Shown one piece after another: positions 46,725 through 56,045 of a stretch of 64,000 bases of DNA (positions are counted from its first letter, which is position 1; each line of letters begins with the position of its first letter). The position numbers and the translations under genes are program-made. The stretch spans positions 23,742,147-23,806,146 of the forward strand of contig JAVIAB010000049.1 in the NCBI GenBank assembly GCA_032433765.1, read 5' to 3'. Below the pieces are notes generated by a model. That model had not been told where the DNA came from and did not search any database. It worked only from the letters and a program-made list of their open reading frames with translations. This stretch comes from Megaustenia siamemsis. Its lineage: Eukaryota > Mollusca > Gastropoda > Stylommatophora > Ariophantidae.

Positions 46725-47421
46725 TTTTTTACTTTAAACTGCCAAGGGTTTTTTTGTTGTTCATGAGTGCACTCGGGGCCTTATTTTTTATTTGTCATTT
46801 TCCGAGAGGACTAGACATCAGATCTCACTACCCAGAGAGGACTAGACATCAGATCTCACTACCCAGAGAGGGCTAGACATCAGATCTCACTACCCAGAAA
46901 GAGGGCTAGACATCAGATCTCACTACCAAAAGAGGACTAGACATCAGATCTCACTACCCAGAGAGGACTAGACATAAGATCTCACTACCCAGAGAGGGCT
47001 AGACATCAGATCTCACTACCCAGAGAGGACTAGACATAAGATGTCACTACCCAGAGAGGGCTAGACATCAGTTCTCACTACCCAGAGAGAGGGCTAGACA
47101 TCAGTTCTCTCTACCGAGAGAGATGGCTAGACATCAGTTCTAACTACCCAGAGAGAGGGCTAGACATCAGTTCTCACTACCGAGAGAGATGGCTAGACAT
47201 CAGTTCTCACTACCCAGAGAGGGCTAGACATCAGTTCTCACTACCCAGAGAGGGCTAGACATCAGTTCTCACTACCCAGAGATGGCTAGACATCAGTTCT
47301 CACTACCCATAAACCAGGGATTCAAATTTGTGACAAATTCTCACCTTCTGTAGTGGGAATCAAACTTGCAACCTTCCGGTCCAGAAGCCAACATCTGACC
47401 TCTTGACCACCCAGTCCCTCT
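46725..47421 (-). mobile_element. SINE family 3 copy expanded by an internal array
   Basis: On the minus strand the head runs from about 47421: gactgggtggtcaagaggtc, then a box B-like gcaagtttgattcccac. The body follows, and the end near 46740 matches other copies (cgaaggac-type segment, tttgttgttcatgagtgcac). The middle has grown into a 31-bp tandem array (46805-47305). Confidence 0.65.
46805..47305. repeat. 31-bp minisatellite inside a SINE
   Basis: About 16 units of ctagacatcagatctcacta plus cccagagagga, with ctagacat cores at 46811 and 46842. Units drift from agatctcac on the left to agttctcac on the right. The same motif occurs once in the SINE copies at 45871 and 55600. Confidence 0.92.
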
Positions 47422-47565
47422 ACACCCACTTTAATCTCTTTCAACGTTGGAAAAGCTCGAGGAGGCATTGTTTGGCAAACTCATATTTGTAACTTTCAGG
47501 GAATCTTTTAAATAGTAAAACCATTCCAGTAAACACTAGAAATTATTTCAAACTACAAGTAACCC

Positions 47566-47792
47566 ACATTTTTGGGGCATGTTAAAAGACACAACAGCCT
47601 ACTAAAAGTAATATTGGAAGGGAAAATACAAGGTAAAAGAGGCAGACTAAGACTAATATGGACGAGTAACATCAAAAGATGGACAAGTCAATCTATGACA
47701 GCCTGCACCATCAAAGCAAGAAACAGAGTAGAATGGCGATCCATGGTAGCCAACCTTCGTTGCGGAGACGGCACATGATGATGATGATGATG
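47566..47792 (+). mobile_element. LINE-B, 227-bp copy with target-site duplication
   Basis: Flanked by acaagtaaccc (47555-47565 and 47793-47803). It encodes GHVKRHNSLLKVILEGKIQG, KRGRLRLIWTSNIKRW and RVEWRSMVANLRCGDGT, then stop and (GAT)n. The last 68 codons are intact, showing the natural C-terminus and 3' end of this LINE. Confidence 0.9.
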
Positions 47793-47835
47793 ACAAGTAA
47801 CCCTGAAGCAAAGTCAATTTCTGCACCAAGAGAAC

Positions 47836-48135
47836 CCATACACTGCTCACCTCACCTCTAAGTACTAGCAAGGTAGAAGAAAATAAAGGGAAACACTGCT
47901 CACCTCACCTCCAAATACAAGCAAGGTAGAAGAAAATAAAGGGAAACACTGCTCACCTCACCTCCAAATACAAGCGTACAAGCAAGGTAGAAGAAAATAA
48001 AGGGAAACACTGCTCACCTCACCTCCAAATACAAGCAAGGTAGAAGAAAATAAAGGGAAACACTGCTCACCTCACCTCCAAATACAAACGAGATAAAAGA
48101 AACTAAAGGGAAACACTGCTCACCTCACCTCCAAA
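47836..48135. repeat. 53-bp minisatellite
   Basis: About 5.5 units containing aaataaagggaaacactgct, cacctcacctccaaataca and agcaaggtagaaga. One unit has a small internal duplication (caagcgtacaagc). UXS1 intron 3. Confidence 0.92.
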
Positions 48136-48420
48136 CACATAAAACTTAGTGCTGTGAGTTTTCTCTCCTCCGCACAATTTTATTTTTAAAAAAAAAAACA
48201 TTTTGCCTGCTGTGTCACAAATTACATCAGCGTTGCTGCAGTTTATCTTCCAGCACATCTATATCTTTCAATCTGGCATATCCTGTTTCAGCAATTTGAG
48301 GCCTCACAATATATGGCTCTGGTAAAACTGGTGATAGCAAGAACAACAACAGGGGGTTAGGTTACAATGTTACTATGTGAGGACAGCCGGCACAAAGTGC
48401 TCCAACTGTGTAATTGCCTC
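48136..48420. other. intronic sequence without a recognised feature
   Basis: UXS1 intron 3. No element or exon found. Confidence 0.4.
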
Positions 48421-48429
48421 TTTCTATCT

Positions 48430-48434
48430 ATCGT

Positions 48435-48474
<40 letters not shown>

Positions 48475-48476
48475 TT

Positions 48477-48527
<51 letters not shown>

Positions 48528-48553
48528 CTCTCTCTCTCTCTTTCTTTCTTTCT

Positions 48554-48584
<31 letters not shown>

Positions 48585-48592
48585 CTCACATT
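48430..48592. repeat. (CTTT)n microsatellite
   Basis: About 160 bp of ctttcttt with a short (CT)n interruption. Frames on both strands (FLSFFLS or KERKKER) are simple-repeat translations. Confidence 0.97.
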
Positions 48593-48599
48593 CACACAA

Positions 48600-49049
48600 T
48601 GAGAATTAAAGAAAGAACAGCTATCTTTGTCACCAGTCCTTACAAGGAGATTTAGTGCAGCAAAGGCTATAATATTTGTGTCATTCAGCCTAAAACATTT
48701 GTTAGCTCTGAGTTGCCTTCTGTCTCTAGCCTGACTTTGCTTGGCTAGACTGATTAGTGTGTTTCTAGGGGCACCAAGAAGAGGTGGAGTAGGATATAGA
48801 TAGTTGTGGTTCACCTATCCTGGCACAAGCTGTCAGCTATGAGTTGCTGATTGCTTTCAACTACAATGCTGACCGGTGTCTTTGCCCATTCCCTTTGTTA
48901 CCTGAACCCTTACTTACGTTTGGGATATACAACATACACTCAAACAGTAATGAGAAAAACTCAAACATAGAATATTTTTAAAATAAAAAGAATTAAAAAT
49001 TGAAGTTAAGTACCAGTGGACAAAGAGATACAATGAAGATGATGGCACT
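48600..49049. other. intronic sequence without a recognised feature
   Basis: UXS1 intron 3. No element or exon found. Confidence 0.4.
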
Positions 49050-49232
49050 GAGTAGGACACACTGCATAAGCCAACTGAGAGTATTACACGACAGGTCCTT
49101 TTTTTGGAATTCCCAGGGGAAAAGACAGTGAGGAAGATCAAAATATTCTTGGAGAAGACAGATGGAAGCAGAGATGAAGATGATGGGAAAGACATGGAAT
49201 TATCTTAAAAGAATGGCAAGAAACACAACAGC
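49050..49232 (+). pseudogene. LINE-A C-terminal fragment
   Basis: The + strand encodes FFWNSQGKRQ, a stop, then SWRRQMEAEMKMMGKTWNYL and KRMARNTTAWNVF. It is the same region as the minus copy at 3726-3951. In-frame stops mark it as decayed. It runs directly into a minisatellite made from its own last codons. Confidence 0.75.
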
Positions 49233-49845
49233 TTGGAACGTGTTTTGTTGAAGACATATGCTCCACAGGGAGCTGAAATTGTTTGTTGAAGACCGATGCT
49301 CCACAGGGAGCTGAAAGTGTTTGTTGAAGATCAATGCTCCACAGGGAGCTGAAAGTGTTTGTTGAAGACCTATCCTCCACATGGAGCTGAAAGTTTGTTA
49401 AAGACCTATGCTCCACATGGAGCTGAAAGTTTGTTAAAGACCTATGCTCCACATGGAGCTGAATGTTTGTTAAAGATCTATGCTCCACATGGAGCTGAAA
49501 GTGTTTGTTGAAGACTTATGATCCACAGGAAGCTTAACATGTTTTTTTAAGACCTATGCTCCACATGGAGCTGGAAGTGTTTGTTGAAAACCTATGCTCC
49601 ACATGGAGCTGAAAATGTTTGTTGAAGACCTATCCTCCACATGGAGCTGAAAGTTTGTTAAAGATCTATGCTCCACAGGAAGCTTAAAGTGTTTTTTGAA
49701 GACCTATGCTCCACATGGAGCTGAAAGTGTTTGTTGAAGACCTATGCTCCACATGGAGCTGAAAGTGTTTAGTGAAGATCTATGTTCCACATAGAGCTGA
49801 AAGTGTTTGGTGAAGACCTATGCTCCACAGGGATTGAAAGGAAGA
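49233..49845. repeat. 38-bp minisatellite derived from the LINE-A 3' end
   Basis: About 16 units containing gtttgttgaagacctatgct and ccacagggagctgaaa. The intact LINE-A end at 3726 has the same string once: in reverse complement, gtgtttgttgaagacctatg then ctccactgggagct, encoding VFVEDLCSTGS. Units vary between cacaggg and cacatgg, and some lose a few bases. Confidence 0.93.
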
Positions 49846-50044
49846 AGAAATTGAAGTTAGCTTATATTGTACCAGTTCAACGGACCAATGAATAAAAAGT
49901 TCAGTAGATTGTTGTTTGACATGATGTAAATGTCAGCCCCAACACATTCCTCACTAGTTTTGTCTTTTGACTTAAAGAATACAAGGTACAGTATGTGGTC
50001 TAAAACACTGCACAAACCTATAATGTTAATGTTATATGTTAGAA

Positions 50045-50300
50045 TATGGGGAATTTTCTATCAGTGAAAGAAACTGGAAAAATGTGGCTGCAGATCGTAG
50101 CACATGGAGAGCAAAAATAAAAACTGGCACAGCAATTTTCGAGACGTGCTGATATCAAATTCAGATGAAAAAAGGTGCAAGAGAAAAGAGACAGAGGCCA
50201 TGTACCGCAAGCACACCTTGCTCGTTCTGTGGATAGATCTGTCTGTCCAGGATTGGCAAATTCAGCCACGAGAGATGTTGTTCAGTAAAGCAGCACCCAG
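50045..50300 (+). pseudogene. LINE C-terminal fragment with zinc-finger relic
   Basis: The + strand encodes NWKNVAADRSTWRAKIKTGT then AIFE. After a frame change, CSFCG, a stop, then ICLSRIGKFSHER follow. This resembles the W..vA.DR..WR..v..G...FE and C..CgR.C.SRIGL.sH.R.H tail of a widespread animal LINE group. Stops make it non-functional. Confidence 0.6.
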
Positions 50301-50577
50301 TATGAGACACCAATACTTTACCAAACTACTGACTTATCATGATTGCTTGCTACCAACCGTCTGTCAAGATGCCAAAGGCCATACATACATATGTTACAAA
50401 TGAGTTGAATACATTGTGTACCACAAAGCATAGTTCAACGCGATCTGTTAATACGTGAACGAAGGAGGCTATGTTATGAATCTGTTCCTTGTGTAAAACA
50501 CTACAGATTTTACATATATAAGCAAAAAAAAAGGATTCTTATTAAGGCCTTAATAGTAAAAAGACAGAAGTAATGGT

Positions 50578-51545
50578 AGCAACAAAGGAAAAGACTTCAC
50601 GCAGTACACAATAAAGACAAGTGGAACAATATTAAAACAGGTAAATGAATTTAAATATCTGGGAACAATGTTAACCTCAGATGGTAGATGTACAACAGAG
50701 GTGAGATGCAGAATGGCTCAGGCAAAAGCAGCTTTCCAAAATATTAGGAAGATACTGTGCAATCCATTTTTGAAAATAGAAACAAGGAAAAGAATTTTTT
50801 TATGTTATGTCTTAACATATGGATGTGAATCATGGACAATAGGACAACAGCCTAGAAAATAACTGGAGTCTGTAGAAATGTGGTTTTTCAGAAGAATGTT
50901 GAGAATACTATGGACAGCTAAGAAGAGTAATGAAAACATTCTGAAAGAGGCCAAAGCAAAAAGAGCTAATACCCAATATTAGTAAGAACAAACAACATTT
51001 TTTTGACCATGTAATGAGAAGGGATTTCTCAGAAGAATGTTGAAAGTTCTTTGGAAAGCTAAAAAGACCAATGAGGAAGTTCTCAAAGAGGCCAAAACAA
51101 AAAAGGGAGCTCTTAAAAAACATCAGAAAGAAGCAATCAACATTTTCAGGCACATCATGAGAAGAGGAAAGTTGGAATAGTTGGTTACAACTGGCAAAAT
51201 AAAAGGAAAGAGAGATCGTGGACGACAAAGAGAGAAATACTGGATAGCTTGGAGTCATGGCATGGAAAACAGTCAACAACAGAACTGATACGATGCACTG
51301 TAGATAGAAGATTGTGGAGGGACATGATCGCCTACGCCAACCGGTATGGCACATGATGATGATGAATGAGAAGGGAACAGCTGGAATATATTGTAACAAC
51401 TGGGAAAATTGATGGACGAGATACCAGACAGCTTAAGAGAATGGTTTGGCCGAAGGTCTACAACAGAAATGATATATAACTGTCGAGATAGAAAGTTGTG
51501 GAGAGACATAATCACCTACACCAGCAGGCATGGTACTTAATGATG
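50578..51545 (+). mobile_element. LINE-C1 copy interrupted by a nested LINE-C2
   Basis: The left part encodes VNEFKYLGTMLTSDGRCTTE then RCRMAQAKAAFQNIRKIL. After the insertion (51025-51364) the C1 sequence resumes with gaacagctggaatatattgt and DSLREWFGRRSTTEMI, ending RKLWRDIITYTSRHGT. Frameshifts and stops are frequent. UXS1 intron 3. Confidence 0.8.
51025..51364 (+). mobile_element. LINE-C2 insertion nested in LINE-C1, with 12-bp target-site duplication
   Basis: Bounded by aatgagaaggga at 51013-51024 and 51365-51376. The insert encodes FLRRMLKVLWKAKKTNEEVL, then IFRHIMRRGKLE and KRDRGRQREKYW, and ends in (ATG)n. It is the 5'-truncated end of a sister family of its host element. Confidence 0.88.
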
Positions 51546-51800
51546 GTGATGATAATAACATTATATATTATGTTAACAGCAGAAAACCTAAAATAGTGAT
51601 TATAACAGACAAAATACTTCTCCAAGAGTTCACTTAAGTAAATAGGGCAGTGAATCAGGTCAGTGAATGAGGTCAATGATTTCAAGTACCTAGAAGTGAC
51701 AATAGCTTCAGATAGTAGAAGTACTGCAGAAATGAGCTTAGGCAAAGATAATGTTTCATAGTGTCAACAATCTTGCATAGCCCTTCTAACATACCCTCTC
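51546..51800 (+). pseudogene. LINE-C-like remnant
   Basis: The + strand encodes VNDFKYLEVTIASDSRSTAE then M, a diverged form of the FKYLGTMLTSDGRCTTE segment at 50650. No other domain remains. Confidence 0.55.
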
Positions 51801-52011
51801 TATATATAGAATCAATCCTGACATATGTATAAGTATGTGTATATATAAGTGAGAATATAATTACGGGAAAATCTTGCGGTCTGTTGTTTGATGTGCGGTG
51901 GGAATAATCCTACACCTAACTGTGTTTTATATGTTCGGAATTGGAGTCAAAAACGCTGTCCTAACATCATCAAGCACTATACATTTTTAAAAATATGACA
52001 ATCATCATTTT

Positions 52012-52451
52012 CGGGAGGATGTGAACTTCCAGTCAATATGGTGGATAGGCGGCAGGAACCATTGAAAGCTATGTATGAAAAGTGTTCCTTGTTGCAGTTT
52101 CTTCATATTCCAAGTCTGGCTTGTTGCAGGAGCTACTGAGTTAAGTGCTCTATGCACACTATGAGCTGTGTGTTTCATCCGTTTTGATCATGTTTCGATA
52201 TTCCAATTGTTTACAATGAAAGATTATATCGTATGACAGGGAACAGATGGCTGTGTTCACTTTCTGCGTGGTTTCGCCTTATGTCTTTTGGCGTGTGCTG
52301 AGACTGCTAAGATAGGGACTACAGCTACCTTTCTTTGTTTGGGAGATGAGTTAGTAATTCGGATGATTCCACTGGCACGGGCGGTTGAGCAATTATGGAT
52401 TTTAATTCGTTTGCAGTGATACCGAGGCCTTCCATAACCATAACCATAGCC
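52012..52451 (-). repeat. dispersed repeat, copy 2 of an inverted pair
   Basis: Reverse-complement match to 1043-1465. Its end lies only about 32 bp before the exon 4 acceptor, so it sits close to, or over, the region where the branch point would be. Confidence 0.75.
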
Positions 52452-52483
52452 TGTTTAATTAAGCTTTATTTATTTCCAACCAG

Positions 52484-52541
52484 AAAGAAGACATACCCTG
52501 AGGTGAAATTTTTGACGTACAAAGACCGAAAGAGGATTTTG
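52484..52541 (+). CDS. UXS1: UXS1 coding exon 4
   Basis: A 58-nt exon between tttatttatttccaaccag and the donor gtaagttc, phase 2 in and 0 out. It encodes K75 to L93: KKTYPEVKFLTYKDRKRIL. This is the strongly conserved YP.VKFL..KDRKRIL segment immediately before the NAD-binding domain of animal UXS1. The next exon continues with ITGGAGF, as in the family. Confidence 0.93.
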
Positions 52542-52975
52542 GTAAGTTCACCTTTAATTATGTTCTTGAATTATGTTTATATTTAAATATGTAAAAAAAA
52601 AAAAAGTAAAGTACCCCCGTCACGCCAAGTGGCGTATAGGGAATAATTTTTACTGACTATAAATTTTACAGACCTTCGGCACATGATTTTTGGGGTTATG
52701 TGGTTGGTATTACGCCCATGCCGCTTCACTTTCCATGAAAAAAAACCGGTACCCATTAAAGGCTGGGTGAACCCAGAAGCCGTCGGTTGGGATCGAATCC
52801 TACCCCTTGTCCTTTGTAGTCCAGTTCACTAACCACTGAGCTATCGCGGCTCCCTTAATTATGTAAGTTCACCTTTAATTATGTTCTTCAATTATGTTTA
52901 TGTTTAATTATGTAAGATCACCTTTAATTATGTTCTTTAATTATGTTTATGTATGTAAGTTCACCTAAATTTTAT
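52542..52975. repeat. tandem copies of the exon 4 donor region, split by a SINE
   Basis: The intron start gtaagttcacctttaattat (52542) recurs after the SINE at about 52864. It recurs as gtaagatcacctttaattat at about 52913 and as gtaagttcacc at about 52965. The unit of about 50 bp therefore starts exactly at the 5' splice site. The SINE at 52593-52853 lies between the first and second units. Confidence 0.82.
52593..52853 (-). mobile_element. tRNA-derived SINE, family 1
   Basis: Minus-strand copy with the 77-nt tRNA-like head at about 52777-52853 (tagctcagtggttagtgaac, gattcgatcc-type box B) and the family-1 body. The possible target-site duplication is imperfect (ttaaatatgtaa versus ttaattatgtaa). 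It lies 52 bp after the exon 4 donor. Confidence 0.85.
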
Positions 52976-53025
52976 GTTTTAATCTGTGAAAATATAAGGC
53001 CAGGTTCTTATTTGAGTGTCTTTGA

Positions 53026-53284
53026 GTGGGGGGTGTCTCGAGGAAAGACACCGGTCTCGAGGCAGAAGGTTGTGAGTTCAAATCTTGGCTGTACCATTTC
53101 AGATTTTTATTTGTGATTTCTCTCTGAGACAACCACCTCTGGTCTCAGTAGCGAGATGCGTCTTGAAACGCCAATTACTCATCGACAATAAAAAATATGA
53201 GTACCTCCTAAGACCTGTGCACACGGCTGCCAGGAAAAAATGGATTAACTCATAAAATTCACTTCCTAGTTTCTAGGGTCTTCG
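53026..53284 (+). mobile_element. SINE family 2
   Basis: The head has ggtctcgaggcagaaggttg and gtgagttcaaatcttgg. The body has gatttttatttgtgatttct and aatatgagtacctcc. It matches the copies at 37222 and 60276. Confidence 0.8.
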
Positions 53285-53429
53285 CCAAAAGTGAAAGCTG
53301 TCAAACGGGAAAAAAAATGTGAATTAGTAAGTCTAGCATGATGATATAGAGTCTGTGTATTGATAAGTTTGCTTTTGGGGTTTTCAATCAGTGTAGCATG
53401 GTGGGTAGGTGGGTGAATAGATAAAATTG

Positions 53430-54243
53430 TCGCCAGTATGGTGAGTCTCCAGTATGGTAGGTCTCCAGTATGGTGAGTCTCCAATATGGTAGGTCTCCAG
53501 TATGGTAGGTCTCCAGTATGGTGAGTCTCCAGTATGGTGAGTCTCCAGTATGGTGAGTCTCCAGTATGGTAGGTCTCCAGTATGGTGGGTCTCCAGTATG
53601 GTGAGTCTCCAGTATGGTGAGTCTCCAGTATGGTAGGTCTCCAGTATGGTGAGTCTCCAGTATGGTAGGTCTCCAGTATGGTGAGTCTCCAGTATGGTAG
53701 GTCTCCAGTATGGTGAGTCTCCAGTATGGTAGGTCTCCAGTATGGTGAGTCTCCAGTATGGTGAGTCTCCAGTATGGTAGGTCTCCAGTATGGTGAGTCT
53801 CCAGTATGGTGAGTCTCCAGTATGGTGAGTCTCCAGTATGGTAGGTCTCCAGTATGGTGAGTCTCCAGTATGGTAGGTCTCCAGTATGGTAGGTCTCCAG
53901 TATGGTGAGTCTCCAGTATGGTAGGTCTCCAGTATGGTGAGTCTCCAGTATGGTAGGTCTCCAGTATGGTGAGTCTCCAGTATGGTGAGTCTCCAGTATG
54001 GTAGGTCTCCAGTATGGTGAGTCTCCAGTATGGTGAGTCTCCAGTATAGTGGGTCTCCAGTATGGTGAGTCTCCAGTATGGTGAGTCTCCAGTATGGTAG
54101 GTCTCCAGTATGGTGAGTCTCCAGTATGGTAGGTCTCCAGTATGTTGGGTCTCCTATATGGTGAGTCTCCAGTATGGTGAGTCTCCAGTATGGTAGGTCT
54201 CCAGTATGGTGAGTCTCCAGTATGGTAGGTCTCCAGTATGGTG
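53430..54243. repeat. 16-bp minisatellite with splice-site-like units
   Basis: About 51 units of gtctccagtatggtga or gtctccagtatggtag. Because 16 is not a multiple of three, one minus frame stays open for 341 codons as a 16-residue repeat (HHTGDSPYWRPTILET). This is an artefact. On the + (UXS1 sense) strand each unit reads tctccag-tatg-gtgagt. Confidence 0.95.
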
Positions 54244-54431
54244 GATGCAGGTTCTAACCATGGGAGGGCCAGAATTGTTTTTAGCTGTTGGAGTGAAATA
54301 AAAAAAAAACTCTGACTGGAGCATGTCATCTCCAGCTTTGTAGGAAACCCCTTCCAGAGAAATGGGATAAATGTGATAATGATGATAGTTTTGGTACATT
54401 TGGAAGTTATCATGTGAGTAGTCTAGTAATG

Positions 54432-54957
54432 AGGTGTGATGTAGAATGGCTCAGGCAAAAGCAGCTTTCCAAAAAATGAGGAAGATATTATACAATCCAT
54501 TTTTGAAAATAGAAACAAGAGAAAGAGTTCTTAAATGTAATGTAGAGACAGTCTTAACATATGGATATGAATCATGGACAATAGGACAACTGACAAGAAA
54601 ATCACTGGAGGCTGTAGAAATGTGGTTTTACAGAAGAATGTTGAGAATACCATGGACAGCTAAGAAGAGTAATGAAAATGTTCTGAAAGAGGCAAAAAGA
54701 GAGCTAATTTCCAATATTGGGAAGAGACAATCATCATTTTTTGGCCATGTACTGAGAAGAGAACAACTGGAGTATATTGTAACAACTGGGAAAATTGAGT
54801 GACGAAGAGATAGAGGGAAAAAAAGAGAAAAAATACCAGACAGCTTAAGAGAATGGCTTGGCAGAAAGTCAACAACAGAAATGATAAAGAACTGTCAAGA
54901 TCGAAAGTTGTGGAGAGACATGATCATCTACGCCAGCAGGCCCGGTACTTGATGATG
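54432..54957 (+). mobile_element. LINE-C1, 526-bp copy with 12-bp target-site duplication
   Basis: Flanked by agtctagtaatg (54420-54431 and 54958-54969). It encodes RMAQAKAAFQKMRKILYNPF, LTYGYESWTIGQLTRKSLEA, EMWFYRRMLRIPWTAKKSNE and FFGHVLRREQLEYIVTTGK. A frameshift follows (around 54800), then the C-terminus and a short (GAT)n. UXS1 intron 4. Confidence 0.88.
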
Positions 54958-55600
54958 AGTCTAGTAATGGCTTGTTTACCTAATGGTAGGGTCAAAGCAA
55001 AGACATGTATACAAATGTAAAGCTGCAGCTAAGCTAATTATAAGGAGAAATGAACAAAAATATATAGAAAAAAAACCGTATGGTTAAAGCTTTATGTAAT
55101 AAGTGGACGGCACAAATTAGAATAACGTTTCGGCTCAATAGGCCTTCAGCAGGAACAAAAGTATGTTTGTGTTGTATGTTTGTCCCTGCTGAAGGCCTAT
55201 TGAGCCGGAATGTTGTTCAAATCTGTGTCGTCCACTTATTATGTAAAGCATAAAGAAGCATAAAAGCTTCACATTTGTATGCATGTCTTTGCTTTGACCC
55301 TACCATTAGGTAAACAAGCCATTACTAGACTCATCATCAAGTACCGGGCCTGCTGGCGTAGATGATCATGTCTCTCAACAACTTTCGATCTTGACAGTTC
55401 TTTATCATTTCTGTTGTTGATTTTCTGCCAAGCCATTCTCTTAAGCTGTCTGGTATTTTTTCTCTTTTTTTCCCTCTATCTCTTCGTCACTCATTTTCCC
55501 AGTTGTTACAATATACTCCAGTTGTTCTCTTCTCATTACATGGCCAAAAAATGATGATTGTCTCTTCCCAATATTGGAAACTAGTTCTCTTTTTTGCTTT
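54692..55600. repeat. large inverted repeat (near-palindrome)
   Basis: 54692-55020 is almost identical to the reverse complement of 55262-55600. It includes the LINE-C1 end, its target-site duplication and the flank gtttacctaatggtagggtc. Inside, 55090-55150 and 55180-55250 are inverted copies of the Penelope 3' segment (ctgaaggcctattgagccgg), around a spacer of about 25 nt. The left arm has about 50 bp of extra sequence at 55025-55080. Confidence 0.88.
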
Positions 55601-55801
55601 AATGTGCACATTTGCTCATAGGACCCCCTGTTTTTTACCATTTTCTGAGATTCACAGAATCTCACTACCCAGAGACCCACAGAGGATAAAGCCATGGATA
55701 AAACCACAGATTTGAAGTACAAAAATTTCCAACACCTCTGCTAGAATTAAAACCTGTGATTCCAGGAATTATCTTCCCTCTAGAACACCCAGTCCTCCAT
55801 G
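55600..55801 (-). mobile_element. SINE family 3
   Basis: On the minus strand: ggaggactgggtgttctaga, then a box B-like gttttaattct, then a body ending gagcaaatgtgcacattaaa. It contains single copies of the ctctgggtagtgagattc and aggggg-tcctatgag segments that are amplified elsewhere. It ends about 30 bp before UXS1 exon 5. Confidence 0.65.
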
Positions 55802-55832
55802 TATAAAATGTAACAATATTTTCTACTTGCAG

Positions 55833-56013
55833 ATAACAGGTGGAGCTGGTTTTGTTGGCTCCCATCTTGTTGATCGTCTAATGATGCAAGGTCATGAGGT
55901 CACTGTGGTTGATAATTTTTTTACTGGTCGAAAACGGAATGTGGAGCATTGGATTGGTCATGAGAACTTTGAGTTGCTTCACCATGATATTGTTAATCCT
56001 TTGTATATAGAAG
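55833..56013 (+). CDS. UXS1: UXS1 coding exon 5 (NAD-binding loop)
   Basis: A 181-nt exon between attttctacttgcag and gtaagaca, phase 0 in and 1 out. It encodes I94 to E153: ITGGAGFVGSHLVDRLMMQG, HEVTVVDNFFTGRKRNVEHW and IGHENFELLHHDIVNPLYIE. G96-x-x-G99-x-x-G102 is the dinucleotide-binding loop of the extended SDR fold. D120, after the second strand, is placed to bind the NAD adenosine ribose. The conserved FFTGRKRN segment is typical of UXS1. The match to animal UXS1 is close throughout, making this the firmest exon. Confidence 0.98.
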
Positions 56014-56045
56014 GTAAGACAAACAAACACATAAAAATTTCACAT

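Noticed and set aside
48357..48814. Lys/Glu- or Phe/Ser-rich proteins
   Set aside because: Simple (CTTT)n microsatellite translations.
53388..54413. 341-residue minus-strand protein with a 16-residue repeat
   Set aside because: Produced by a 16-bp minisatellite; antisense to UXS1, with no conserved domain.
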